This document shows, in pieces, positions 8,426 to 17,782 of a DNA stretch of 64,000 nt (its first letter is position 1; each line of letters starts with the position of its first letter). The notes under the pieces are model-generated. The model searched no databases. It saw only the letters and a program-made list of their open reading frames with translations, and had not been told where the DNA came from. This stretch comes from Thiothrix phosphatis (GTDB lineage Bacteria; Pseudomonadota; Gammaproteobacteria; Thiotrichales; Thiotrichaceae), in contig NZ_JAYMYJ010000142.1 in NCBI RefSeq assembly GCF_035668035.1, forward strand, positions 1 to 64,000, written 5' to 3'. The translations under genes were made by a program, and so were the position numbers.

Positions 8426-11400
8426 CTATACGGTTTTTCCGGTAATTATATCCAGCCGGTTATGGGCGTACATATAGTACATCAGCGGAATCAACACCAG
8501 TGTCAATACGGTTGACACCAGAATCCCAAAAATCAGGGACACCGCCAAGCCACCGAAAATCGGGTCATCAATAATGAAGAACGCCCCGACCATCGCCGCC
8601 AGCGCCGTCAGGGCGATCGGCTTGGCGCGGACAGCGCTGGAATTGATGACGGCGTCCTTCAACGCCATCCCACCCCTCACTTGCTCATTGATGAAATCCA
8701 CCAACAGGATTGAGTTGCGCACGATGATGCCCGCCAGCGCAATCATGCCGATCATGGAGGTGGCGGTGAATTGCGCCCCCAGCAATGCATGCCCCGGCAT
8801 GACGCCAATAATGGTCAATGGAATGGGCGACATTATCACCAAAGGGATCATATATGACCTGAATTGCGCCACGATCAGCAGGAAGATCAGGATCATGCCC
8901 ACACCGTAGGCGATGCCCATGTCGCGGAAGGTTTCGTAGGTCACCTGCCATTCGCCATCCCATTTCATGCCATACAAATAAGGGTCATCCGGTTGGGCGA
9001 TGAAATGCTGGTTGACCGGATTGCCATAGACAGACAAATCTTGGATGCCGGAGAAAATGCTGAACATCCCGTAGAGCGGGCTATCGGTTTTCCCCGCCAT
9101 GTCGCCCATGACATACACAACCGGCAGCAAGTCCTTGTGGTAAATGGAGTTTTCCCGTGTGGTTTCCTGCACGTTCACCAGTTCGGACATCGGCACCAGT
9201 TCGCCGGACTGGCTGCGTACCCGCAAAGCCAGGACGGAATCCATCTTGTCCTTGAGCGCCACGGGGAATTCCAGCCGGATCGGCACGGCGTACTTGATGC
9301 CCTTGCCATGCAGGAACACCACGTCTTCGCCATGCAATGCCGTATCCACCGCCGAGGCGATCGCATCCTGCGACACACCCAGCAGCGCAGCCTTGGAACG
9401 GTCGACCTGCACCACCAGCCGCTTTTGTGGGTATTCCACGCTGTCGTCAATGTCCACAATGTCGTCCGTTTTTTCAAATACGCCGCGAATTTGTTTGGCG
9501 ACCTTAATCTGCCCCGGATAATCCAGCCCGTAGACTTCGGCCACAATCGGCGACATGACCGGCGGGCCAGGGGGAACTTCGACCACCTTGACGCTGCCAT
9601 TGTATTTTTGGGCAATTTCCTGCAAATGCGGGCGCACGTCCAGCGCAATGGCGTGGCTTTGGCGGTTGCGCTCATGCGCATCAGTCAGGTTGACCTGGAT
9701 GTCGCCGACATTGGAGCCTTCCCGCAGGTAATACTGGCGCACCAGGCCATTGAAGTTGATTGGCGCCGCTGTCCCGGCGTAAATCTGGTAATCCGTGACA
9801 TCCTCCACCTTACCAAGATAATCCGCCATCTCATTAAGGATGCGGGATGTCTGCTCCAGGGATGTCCCTTCCGGCATATCCAGCACCACCTGGAATTCCG
9901 ACTTATTGTCAAACGGCAGCATTTTCAGCACCACCAGTTTGACCACCGCCAGCGAAGCCGACAGGGCAATCAGCAGGGTAATCACCAGGAACAGCGTGGC
10001 GCGGCGTTTGCCGCCTTTTTTGTCATCCAGGAAAGGCGACATGATGCGGCTGAAAAAGTTTTTCAGTTTGTTGCTGCCCTCAGCCTCATGCGCATGATGG
10101 CTGAAATCGACCCTGGCCAGCATCTTGTTGGTCATCCATGGCGTCACCACGTAGGCGACCGCCAGCGAAATCAGCATCCCCATACTGGCATTGATCGGGA
10201 TCGGCGACATGTATGGCCCCATCAGGCCGGAGACAAAGGCCATCGGCAGCAAAGCCGCAATCACGGTAAAGGTCGCCAAGATGGTCGGGCCACCCACTTC
10301 ATCGACCGCCAGCGGGATGACTTCCAGCAACTTTTTTCCGCCCTTCTGCATATGGCGGTGAATGTTTTCCACCACCACGATGGCGTCATCCACCAAGATG
10401 CCGATGGAGAAAATCAGGGCGAACAACGACACCCGATTGAGGGTGAAGCCATACGCCCAGGAAGCGAACAGCGTGACCGCCAGGGTGATAATGACCGCAG
10501 CGCCGACAATCAATGCCTCCCGCCAACCCAGCGCCAGCCAGATCAACAGGACTACCGCGATGGTTTCAATAATCAGCTTGTGGATCAGTTTTTCGGACTT
10601 GGCCTGCGCAGTTTCACCGTAGTTGCGGGTGACCGTAACCTTGACGCCTTCTGGAACAAAGGTGCCGCGCAGTTTTTCAAAACGGTCAATCACATTGTTG
10701 GCAATATCAACCGCATTGGTGCCCGGCTGTTTGGCCACCGCAACCGTCACCGCAGGGGCACGGATGCCACTTGCCAAACCCTTATGTCCCGCCGCCACTC
10801 CAGAGCCGAAACTGACGTAGGCTTCCGGTGAATCCGCAGAACGCTTCACCTCCGCCACATCCCTAAGGAAAACGGGTTTGCCGTCAAACACACCCACCAT
10901 CAGGTCGCCCACTTCATCGGCGTCCATCAGGAATGTGCCTGCCTGCACTTGGATTTCCTCATTATGGTTGACCAGGGAAACCGCATCGCGTGCGGAGTTG
11001 CTGGCTTGTAGGGCGCTGCGCAAATCAGAAAGCGAGATGCCGTGTCCCGCCAGTTTGTCGGCATCCAGCAGCACATGCACCACCTGTTGCGGCCCGCCAA
11101 TGGTGTAGATGTCGCGGGTTCCCGGCACCCGCTTGAGCTCGGCCTCAATCGCGTGGGCGACCTGGTTAAGCTCAAACGCGCCCCGTTTCTCATCATCCGT
11201 CCACAGCGTCAGCGCCACAATCGGCACATCATCGATGCCCTTTGGCTTGATCAATGGCGTGCCAACCCCCAGGTTTTTCGGCAGCCAGTCCTGATTGGAG
11301 GCAATCTTGTTGTACAGGCGCACCAGTGCGGCGGTACGCTCTTCGCCTACCTTGTACTGCACCGTCAGCACCGACATCCCCGGCATTGAAATGGAATAGA

Positions 11401-11662
11401 TATGTTCCAGCCCTTCAATTTCCGACAGCACTTGTTCGGCAGGGGTGCTGACCAGGCTTTCCACCTGTTCAGCGCTCGCGCCCGGAAATGGGATAAAAAC
11501 GTTGGCGAAGGTCACATTGATCTGCGGGTCTTCTTCTCGCGGCGTCACCATGACGGCGAACAGCCCCAACAGCAGGCCAACCAGCGCCAGCAGCGGTGTG
11601 ATTTCCGTGGTCAGGAATTTTTTCGCAATTCCGCCGGAAACGCCAAGCTTTGGCTCATTCAT
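8426..11662 (-). CDS. Efflux RND transporter permease subunit
   Basis: A 1078-residue inner-membrane pump of the AcrB/HAE superfamily. The first helix (about residues 22-42) is followed by the REEDPQINV and PGASAEQVESLV segments of the first periplasmic loop. Helices around residues 365-490 include the SIGILVDDAIVVVENIHRHM stretch with the proton-relay acidic residues. A second periplasmic loop and second six-helix set follow, ending TVLTLVLIPLMYYM. It overlaps the adaptor gene by 8 bases and is translationally coupled to it. No outer-membrane TolC-like gene is adjacent, so it probably uses one encoded elsewhere. The substrate cannot be told; a CusA-type metal methionine cluster is not evident. 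Confidence 0.93.
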   Translation of the reverse strand: MNEPKLGVSGGIAKKFLTTEITPLLALVGLLLGLFAVMVTPREEDPQINVTFANVFIPFPGASAEQVESLVSTPAEQVLSEIEGLEHIYSISMPGMSVLTVQYKVGEERTAALVRLYNKIASNQDWLPKNLGVGTPLIKPKGIDDVPIVALTLWTDDEKRGAFELNQVAHAIEAELKRVPGTRDIYTIGGPQQVVHVLLDADKLAGHGISLSDLRSALQASNSARDAVSLVNHNEEIQVQAGTFLMDADEVGDLMVGVFDGKPVFLRDVAEVKRSADSPEAYVSFGSGVAAGHKGLASGIRAPAVTVAVAKQPGTNAVDIANNVIDRFEKLRGTFVPEGVKVTVTRNYGETAQAKSEKLIHKLIIETIAVVLLIWLALGWREALIVGAAVIITLAVTLFASWAYGFTLNRVSLFALIFSIGILVDDAIVVVENIHRHMQKGGKKLLEVIPLAVDEVGGPTILATFTVIAALLPMAFVSGLMGPYMSPIPINASMGMLISLAVAYVVTPWMTNKMLARVDFSHHAHEAEGSNKLKNFFSRIMSPFLDDKKGGKRRATLFLVITLLIALSASLAVVKLVVLKMLPFDNKSEFQVVLDMPEGTSLEQTSRILNEMADYLGKVEDVTDYQIYAGTAAPINFNGLVRQYYLREGSNVGDIQVNLTDAHERNRQSHAIALDVRPHLQEIAQKYNGSVKVVEVPPGPPVMSPIVAEVYGLDYPGQIKVAKQIRGVFEKTDDIVDIDDSVEYPQKRLVVQVDRSKAALLGVSQDAIASAVDTALHGEDVVFLHGKGIKYAVPIRLEFPVALKDKMDSVLALRVRSQSGELVPMSELVNVQETTRENSIYHKDLLPVVYVMGDMAGKTDSPLYGMFSIFSGIQDLSVYGNPVNQHFIAQPDDPYLYGMKWDGEWQVTYETFRDMGIAYGVGMILIFLLIVAQFRSYMIPLVIMSPIPLTIIGVMPGHALLGAQFTATSMIGMIALAGIIVRNSILLVDFINEQVRGGMALKDAVINSSAVRAKPIALTALAAMVGAFFIIDDPIFGGLAVSLIFGILVSTVLTLVLIPLMYYMYAHNRLDIITGKTV

Positions 11663-12749
11663 CGTGTTTGGCCTCCGCTGTCTGCTGCTTCAGGAAAATG
11701 GCCGCCTGCACCGGGTCAAGCGCAATGGTTTCACCCGCATCCAGGCCAGCCAGCACGCTGATGTCCTTATCATCCAGTTTGCGCCCCAGACGGACTTGGC
11801 GCAGGGATGGCTGGCCATTGGCGTTGATGACGTAAACACCGATGACCTCACTGCGCACAACCACGGCGCTTTCCGGCACGCTGACCACGCCGTCCTGCTG
11901 CCCAATGACGAAGGCGACTTTGACGAACATGCCGGGGAACAGGTCTTTTGCGCCATCGGCCAGGTCAATCCTCACCTTGAACGCATTGGTTTTTGGGTCA
12001 GCATAGGGGAAGAACGTCAGGTCTTTGACCGGCAAGGATTTGTTGGAGCCATCTTGGAACACGAACGCCTTCTTTTCCTGGCGGACCTGGGCGATCAGGC
12101 GCTGCGGCACTTCCACCACGACCCGTAACTGGTCAAGCGAAATGCCGGTCATGATGGGCGTGCCAGGGTTGACGGCTTCACCCAGTTCCACATGCCGTTT
12201 GGTGACAATCCCACCATAAGGTGCGATCAGGGACGTATACCCGAGCTGTTCCCCCGCTTGTGTCACCTGCGCTTTGGCGGCGTCCAGACGCGCCTCAGCG
12301 GCTTTCAGGCTTGCCTGGGCGGAATCAAAATCCGCTTTTGGCACCAGTTTCCTGGCGTAAATGTCACTGATGCGCTTGAATTCGGCCTCGGCCTCCTTGT
12401 AGCGTGCATCCGCCTCATCCAGCGCTGCCTGCGCCTGTTGGACGCCCGCCTGCTGGCTCTTCGATTTGATGCGGGCGATCACCTTGCCCTTTTCGACGTA
12501 ATCGTCCACATCGTAGAACAACTGTTCGATGACACCGCTGGTCTGGGCAGAGATGGTGCTTTGGTTGACGGCTTCCACATGACCATCCAGATAATGCATT
12601 TCTGGCATGCCGATTGCGCTGGCCTTGGTTGTCTGAAGGCCGGATTTGACCTGCTGCCCGCTTGCAGGCTGCCCTGCCTGTTCCGAGCCGCCACAGGCGA
12701 CAAGCGTGGACAATCCGACGATCAGTACCCATTGTTGTAGGATTTTCAT
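11655..12749 (-). CDS. RND efflux periplasmic adaptor lipoprotein
   Basis: A 364-residue membrane-fusion protein. The signal peptide ends in a lipobox (STLVAC, Cys about residue 19), so the mature protein is lipid-anchored. The biotinyl-lipoyl-like half motifs flank a long alpha-helical hairpin (about residues 95-175), then beta-barrel and membrane-proximal domains follow. It is the first gene of the two-gene pump operon. It bridges the RND permease and an outer-membrane channel. The TetR- or MarR-type regulator often found beside such pumps is missing, but a dyad lies just upstream. Confidence 0.92.
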   Translation of the reverse strand: MKILQQWVLIVGLSTLVACGGSEQAGQPASGQQVKSGLQTTKASAIGMPEMHYLDGHVEAVNQSTISAQTSGVIEQLFYDVDDYVEKGKVIARIKSKSQQAGVQQAQAALDEADARYKEAEAEFKRISDIYARKLVPKADFDSAQASLKAAEARLDAAKAQVTQAGEQLGYTSLIAPYGGIVTKRHVELGEAVNPGTPIMTGISLDQLRVVVEVPQRLIAQVRQEKKAFVFQDGSNKSLPVKDLTFFPYADPKTNAFKVRIDLADGAKDLFPGMFVKVAFVIGQQDGVVSVPESAVVVRSEVIGVYVINANGQPSLRQVRLGRKLDDKDISVLAGLDAGETIALDPVQAAIFLKQQTAEAKHDE

Positions 12750-12798
12750 GGCATACTTACTCTAAATAACACTGGAAATTGACGCATCCTATCAAAGA

Positions 12799-12818
12799 AT
12801 ATTAGAAAATACTAATAT
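12799..12818. promoter_or_regulatory. Dyad ATATTAG-N6-CTAATAT between the pump and DUF4124 genes
   Basis: An exact 7-base inverted repeat with a 6-base spacer lies 50 bases upstream of the adaptor gene and 32 bases upstream of the DUF4124 start. Size and placement fit a dimeric repressor operator controlling one or both divergent genes. No regulator gene is adjacent. Confidence 0.45.
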
Positions 12819-12849
12819 GCAGTCAACTATTAACGTAATAAGGTGCCCC

Positions 12850-13485
12850 ATGAAAAAAACAATCCTGACGCCTGTCGCGCTGCTGGTAAGCTTATTTTTT
12901 ATTCAAGATGTTTCCGCTGAAATGTACAAGTGGACGGACAAGGACGGTAAAACCCAATACACGCAAACGCCTCCTCCGGCCAACGTCAAAAGCAAGGATA
13001 TTGAAGACGATATCAAGCTTTCCACCGGCAAACTGGGCGACACCGCCCCAGTTCCAGAAAAGAAACCGGATCAGGATGAAATGGCCGCAGCCAAGGAAGC
13101 GGGTGCCAAAAGCGAACAAAAGCACCGTGATTTTTGCGCGCAACAGGCTAAGGTCTTAAAACAAATGACTGCCAACTCCCTGGTCAAATGGAAGGATGCA
13201 AAGGGTGAACGCATCCTCACGGCTGATGAAAAAGATGCCAAAATAAAAGAGCTGCAAAACGATCTCGATACGATGTGCCAGCCAAAAATGTTCAGCAGTA
13301 AAGACAAGGGCAGTGACAAAACCAGCCAAACAGAACAGGCTTCAGACGCGCGCTTTTCAACGGACAACACTGCACTCAACCAGGGGAGCGACGATGCTAC
13401 TGGGAAAGATGCCATTACGGATGATGGCAAGGGAAGCAATGATAGCGCAAACGGGGCGGCGGCGCTGGTTCCGTCCACAAATTGA
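12850..13485 (+). CDS. Secreted DUF4124-containing protein
   Basis: Translation from ATG 12850 gives a 211-residue protein with a clean signal peptide (MKKTILTPVALLVSLFF..., cleavage near VSA-E). The mature N-terminus has the DUF4124 signature MYKWTDKDGKTQYTQTPPP. A frame 11 codons longer exists, but AAGG six bases before 12850 and the signal peptide support the shorter start. The remainder is hydrophilic, with two possible Cys residues and an Asp/Ser/Gly-rich tail that looks disordered. DUF4124 proteins are envelope proteins of proteobacteria without a firm function. Confidence 0.85.
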   Translation: MKKTILTPVALLVSLFFIQDVSAEMYKWTDKDGKTQYTQTPPPANVKSKDIEDDIKLSTGKLGDTAPVPEKKPDQDEMAAAKEAGAKSEQKHRDFCAQQAKVLKQMTANSLVKWKDAKGERILTADEKDAKIKELQNDLDTMCQPKMFSSKDKGSDKTSQTEQASDARFSTDNTALNQGSDDATGKDAITDDGKGSNDSANGAAALVPSTN

Positions 13486-13712
13486 CATAGATCATAAAAG
13501 AGTAACGCAACCTAGCAACAACCCTTGGAAAACAACCATTTTCCTCTGGAAAGTAAGGTTTGTTTATTAGGGTGCGCTAATTATACTTCACCTTGTATTC
13601 CACAGAAAGAAAGCGCTTGACGCAATGCTAGGAGTGAGGGCTGTGGGTATATTCACGTTGTGATAACGTCGCACAAAGAGTTAAGACAGACCGAACCAAG
13701 AAAAACTTGACA
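13486..13712 (+). other. Non-coding stretch, possible small RNA or long 3' UTR
   Basis: No credible reading frame occupies this 227-base stretch, which ends in a strong intrinsic terminator. It includes a small dyad ACGTT-GTGAT-AACGT near 13660. It may be a long 3' UTR of the DUF4124 gene or an independent small RNA. No clear sigma-70 promoter with standard spacing was found inside it. Confidence 0.35.
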
Positions 13713-13744
13713 GGGGAGCCAGAACGCAGGCTCCCCAATTTTTT
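13713..13744 (+). terminator. Strong intrinsic terminator
   Basis: GGGGAGCC (13713-13720), an 8-base loop, GGCTCCCC (13729-13736), then AA and six T. The stem is perfect. It lies 228 bases after the DUF4124 stop and 52 bases before the sensor kinase gene, insulating the latter. Confidence 0.9.
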
Positions 13745-13796
13745 CGGGTTGTGCATCTTTCGATAAGCTAGAATCTGGCTATGCGAGAGTGACGCC

Positions 13797-16700
13797 ATGA
13801 CCATCGAAAACGAAGCCGCCCAAATAGAATCAGATACAGACGACGCTAATCCCATGATCATTGTGGGGATCGGTGCTTCCGCCGGAGGGCTGGAGGCATT
13901 GCGTTTGTTAGTCCCGAACCTGCCCATTGACAAACGGGTGGTTTATATTCTCGCCCAACATCTTGACCCCAAACGCAGCAGCATGCTGGCTCCCATTTTG
14001 GCGCGGGAAACCAAACTGCCGATTCAGGAGTTGGAGCATGAACAGGTGCCAGAGCCGGGCACCTTCTACATTATCCCCCCCGCAATGGATGCCTTCTATG
14101 TCAATGGCCGCGTCCATTTGGAAAAGGCCATTGGGATCGGCCCCAAGCCGTCGGTTGACCGTCTGTTCGCTTCACTGGCGGAACATCACGGCAGGCGCTC
14201 CATTGGCATTATCTTGTCAGGCACCGGCCTTGATGGCGCGCACGGCATCCGCGCCATCAAGGCCGAGGGCGGCATCACCATTGCACAACTGGAATCCACC
14301 GCCCGCTTCGACAGCATGCCGCACGCCGCCATCAGCACCGGGCATGTTGATCTGGCACTGCCCCCTGAAGAGATTGCCCAGCAAATTCACGACTTGTTGG
14401 AAGAATCTGCCGGTTCATTCCTATTCGCCCGCAAGCCGGAGCCGAGTGAGGATGACATCCAGGAAATCCTGCGCATGTTGCTGGAACAGACTGGCAGCGA
14501 TTTCCGCGACTATAAACGCAATACCCTTCTGCGGCGTCTAGAGCGGCGCATGACCCTGCATAAATGCAAGCAACTGGAAGAATACTGCGCCTTCCTGAAA
14601 CAAAAGCCGGAAGAATTGTATGAGCTGCATAACGACATCCTGATTTCTGTCACCAGTTTCTTCCGCGACTTCGATGTGTTCCAGTCCTTACGCCGGGTGC
14701 TGGAAGACATTGTGCCGAAAAACGGCAACGATATTCGTATCTGGGTGGCGGGCTGCGCCACCGGAGAAGAAGCCTATTCCATCGCCATTATGTTGGCGGA
14801 ATACCTCGGCAACCGGATCGCCCGCTATAAGGTGCAAATTTTCGGCACAGACCTATACGATGGCGTACTGGCCGTCGCCCGGCAGGCGCGTTATTCCAAA
14901 GCCTCGGTTTCCGGCATTGACCAACGCATCATCGACAAGTATTTCATTCAGAAAGATGGCGAATACCACCTTACCCAGGCCATCCGCAACATGGTGCTGT
15001 TTGCCCGGCACGACCTGGTGCGCGACCCGCCGTTTTCACACCTGAACCTGGTCTCATGCCGCAATGTGCTGATTTACTTCAACCAGACCTTGCAACGCAA
15101 TGTGCTGGAATCGTTCCATTATGGGTTGGAGGACAGCGGCATCATGTTGCTCGGCAAATCCGAGACGGTCGGCGGCAGCGAGCATCTGTTTGTCGCCGTT
15201 GACCGCAAAGCACGTATCTACCGGCGTCGCGGCGATATGAAAGGCCATCTGCCCTATTTGCTGCAAAACCGCCTGCTGCGGGAGCCGCGCAACCATTACA
15301 ACAACCGCAACCGGGACAAGCCCCGTATCAAATTGCAGGATGTCATCGACAAATTGCTGGTCAGCATTTACCAGCCTTCCTGCATTATGCTGGACGAGCG
15401 GCAGGAAATCATCTACGTGCGCGGCAATGTTGACCCATTCCTGGGCTTCTCCGAAGGGCGCACGGTGCTCAATGTGCTGGAGCTGATTCGGCCAGATTTA
15501 CGTCAAGATTTACGCGGCATGCTCTATAAGGCGCGCCGTAGCGAAGACGTCATCAGTAGCCGCCACATACACTTCACATTGAAAGATGAACCGACGCAAT
15601 TGATTATGCGCGCCTGTTACTTCCCCGCTGGCAAGCTGACTGAAAATGAAGTCAGCGTTGTCATTTTTGAAACCTTGCCAATCGATGACGACTCCACTGA
15701 TTCTGAGAATAAATTCATACAAATCAGCGACGCCCCTCGCATCAAGGAACTGGAGGGGGAACTGCGCGAAGTCCGGGAAAGCCTGCAAACCACCATCGAA
15801 GAGCTGGAAACCTCCAACGAAGAACTGCAATCCACCTACGAGGAAGCCCAATCCACCAATGAGGAACTGTTCACCTCCAGTGAGGAGTTGCAGACCTCGA
15901 ATGAGGAACTGCAATCCACCAACGAAGAATTGCGCACAGTCAACCAGGAGTTGAGCGTCAAAAGCAGCGAACTTGAAGCCGCCAACCAGCAGCTCAAGGC
16001 CGCCAATGAGCGCCTGCTGCACGAAGTCGAGGAGCGCCGGTGGGTAGAGGAACGGCTGGAAATCGGGCGCGCCAAACTTGACACCATCTTCCGGAGCCAG
16101 CCGAACTGGATCAATATCTGCGGCCTGGACGGCTCCATTCTGGAAGTCAATCCGGCTGGCCCCATCATCATGGAAGCGGACAACCCTGAACAGCTGATCG
16201 GCCATTCCATGCGGGACTTTGTCTTCCCCGAATACCTGCCGGTCATTGAAGAGTGCATCAACAGCATCAATGCGACAGGCGAACTCCATGCCCGTGAGGT
16301 GAAGGTAAAGACATTCAAAGGCAAAGTCCGCTGGCTGGAAATACGCCCGGTGCTGATCCACCTCGACGATGATGAATTGCGCATCATGTCGATCATTGTC
16401 GACCACACCGAGCGGAAACTCGCCCAGGATCTTCTGGCCGAACGCCAGCAGGAGCTCGCCCACATCATGCGCCTGAATACGCTCGGGGAAATGGCTTCCG
16501 GCATCGCCCACGAACTCAACCAGCCGCTCTCCGCCATCGCCAATTACATCCGTGGCTGTGAGTTGCGCATGCAAAGCGGCGAATGCAGCATGACGGACAT
16601 TGGCGATGTCATGCAACTGGTGGGCAAACAGGTGCGGCGGGCGGGTGAAATCCTGCGTTACGCCAAGGATTTCACCCGCAAAGACCAGGACATTGAGTGG

Positions 16701-17171
16701 CGGGAACAGGACATCAACAGCATCGTAGAGGAAACCCTGCACTTGCTGGACACCACTGAGCAATTCAAGCAGGTCAATTTGATCAAGCACCTGAGCCATG
16801 AGCTGATATTAGTCAATGTGAACAAAATCCAGATCGAGCAGGTCATCGTAAATATGATCCTGAATGCGTTGGAAAGCATGCAGGAAGCCTCGCCCAACAA
16901 CCTTGGCTCCCTGCAAATTTGTACTGAAGCTGTCGGCGGGCAGGAAGCACGGGTTTCAGTAATTGACGAAGGTGTTGGATTACCACCGGATTTCGCCCAG
17001 AAAATTTTCCGCCCATTTTACACCAGCAAGAAAAACGGCATGGGTATGGGGCTGGCGATCAGCAGTTCCATTATTGAAGTGCATGGTGGTAAGCTTGAAG
17101 CCAGCAATAACCAGGACAAGGGCGCAACCTTCAGTTTTACACTGCCAATAAAAGGGAACATGCGGAAATGA
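13797..17171 (+). CDS. CheB-CheR-PAS-histidine kinase hybrid
   Basis: A 1124-residue multidomain sensor. Residues about 20-205 form a CheB methylesterase domain with Ser28 (GASAGG), His55 and Asp146 as catalytic triad. About 215-490 is a CheR methyltransferase with the SAM motif GCATGEEAYS near 317. A highly repetitive coiled coil (about 665-755) leads into a PAS domain (about 765-880). The C-terminus is a FixL/DctB-like kinase with phospho-acceptor His905 (GIAHELNQP), an N box NMILNALESM, and G boxes ending GMGMGLAIS. No receiver domain precedes the CheB part, unlike classical CheB. It overlaps the response-regulator gene by 4 bases (ATGA). Its signal is unknown; no chemoreceptor gene is nearby. 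Confidence 0.92.
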   Translation: MTIENEAAQIESDTDDANPMIIVGIGASAGGLEALRLLVPNLPIDKRVVYILAQHLDPKRSSMLAPILARETKLPIQELEHEQVPEPGTFYIIPPAMDAFYVNGRVHLEKAIGIGPKPSVDRLFASLAEHHGRRSIGIILSGTGLDGAHGIRAIKAEGGITIAQLESTARFDSMPHAAISTGHVDLALPPEEIAQQIHDLLEESAGSFLFARKPEPSEDDIQEILRMLLEQTGSDFRDYKRNTLLRRLERRMTLHKCKQLEEYCAFLKQKPEELYELHNDILISVTSFFRDFDVFQSLRRVLEDIVPKNGNDIRIWVAGCATGEEAYSIAIMLAEYLGNRIARYKVQIFGTDLYDGVLAVARQARYSKASVSGIDQRIIDKYFIQKDGEYHLTQAIRNMVLFARHDLVRDPPFSHLNLVSCRNVLIYFNQTLQRNVLESFHYGLEDSGIMLLGKSETVGGSEHLFVAVDRKARIYRRRGDMKGHLPYLLQNRLLREPRNHYNNRNRDKPRIKLQDVIDKLLVSIYQPSCIMLDERQEIIYVRGNVDPFLGFSEGRTVLNVLELIRPDLRQDLRGMLYKARRSEDVISSRHIHFTLKDEPTQLIMRACYFPAGKLTENEVSVVIFETLPIDDDSTDSENKFIQISDAPRIKELEGELREVRESLQTTIEELETSNEELQSTYEEAQSTNEELFTSSEELQTSNEELQSTNEELRTVNQELSVKSSELEAANQQLKAANERLLHEVEERRWVEERLEIGRAKLDTIFRSQPNWINICGLDGSILEVNPAGPIIMEADNPEQLIGHSMRDFVFPEYLPVIEECINSINATGELHAREVKVKTFKGKVRWLEIRPVLIHLDDDELRIMSIIVDHTERKLAQDLLAERQQELAHIMRLNTLGEMASGIAHELNQPLSAIANYIRGCELRMQSGECSMTDIGDVMQLVGKQVRRAGEILRYAKDFTRKDQDIEWREQDINSIVEETLHLLDTTEQFKQVNLIKHLSHELILVNVNKIQIEQVIVNMILNALESMQEASPNNLGSLQICTEAVGGQEARVSVIDEGVGLPPDFAQKIFRPFYTSKKNGMGMGLAISSSIIEVHGGKLEASNNQDKGATFSFTLPIKGNMRK

Positions 17172-17782
17172 ATTACCAGCCGACCGTTTTCATTGTTGAT
17201 GATGACCCAGCCGTGCGTGACTCCTTGCGTTGGCTATTGGAATCCATGCGCCTGAATGTGGCGACCTTTGAGTCTGCGGAAACATTCATCAAGTTCTACA
17301 CCATGCATATGGTTGGTTGCCTGATTCTGGATGTGCGGATGCCCGGAATGAGCGGCCTGCAATTGCAGCAATACCTGACCAAGCAAAAATATTCCCTGCC
17401 GATTATCTTCATTACCGGACACGGCGACATCCCAATGGCAGTGCGGGCGATGCAGGCCGGAGCCATGTATTTCCTGGAAAAGCCGTTCGAGGATCAGGTG
17501 CTGCTGGATTATGTGCATGAAGCGCTGGCGCTGGACAACTCCCATCAACAGGCGCGCATCCGGCTGGCGACGATCGAAGCGCGTATCGCCAACTTGACCG
17601 AGCGTGAGCGTGAAGTCATGAACCTGGTGATCGACAACCACTCCAACAAAGAAATTGCCGCCAAGTTGGGCGTCAGCATTAAGACCGTTGAATTCCATCG
17701 CAGCCACATGATGGAAAAAATGCATGCGACTTCCTTGATTGAACTGGTCAGCATGGCACGGGAAACCGCCCCCTTACAATGA
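17168..17782 (+). CDS. FixJ/TtrR-type response regulator
   Basis: A 204-residue regulator. The receiver domain (about 5-120) has the acidic pocket VDDDP, phospho-acceptor Asp55 (LILDVRMPG), the TG switch and Lys (LEKPF). A LuxR-type helix-turn-helix follows (about 140-200; LTEREREVMNLV, SNKEIAAKLGVS, IKTVEFHR). It is the obvious partner of the kinase just upstream, with overlapping start and stop codons. Targets are unknown; the non-coding region behind it and the cbb genes beyond are candidates by proximity only. Confidence 0.93.
   Translation: MNYQPTVFIVDDDPAVRDSLRWLLESMRLNVATFESAETFIKFYTMHMVGCLILDVRMPGMSGLQLQQYLTKQKYSLPIIFITGHGDIPMAVRAMQAGAMYFLEKPFEDQVLLDYVHEALALDNSHQQARIRLATIEARIANLTEREREVMNLVIDNHSNKEIAAKLGVSIKTVEFHRSHMMEKMHATSLIELVSMARETAPLQ

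Noticed and set aside
8864..10831. A 655-codon plus-strand frame opposite the RND permease
   Set aside because: Same reason: mirror of a strongly coding gene with biased His/Arg/Gln composition and no motif.
13617..13648. TTGACG and TATATT as a promoter in the gap before the sensor kinase
   Set aside because: The spacer is 25 bases, far outside the 16-18 range.
15790..15990. Regularly spaced repeats resembling a CRISPR array
   Set aside because: The repeats are in frame, contiguous and encode a coiled coil inside the sensor kinase.
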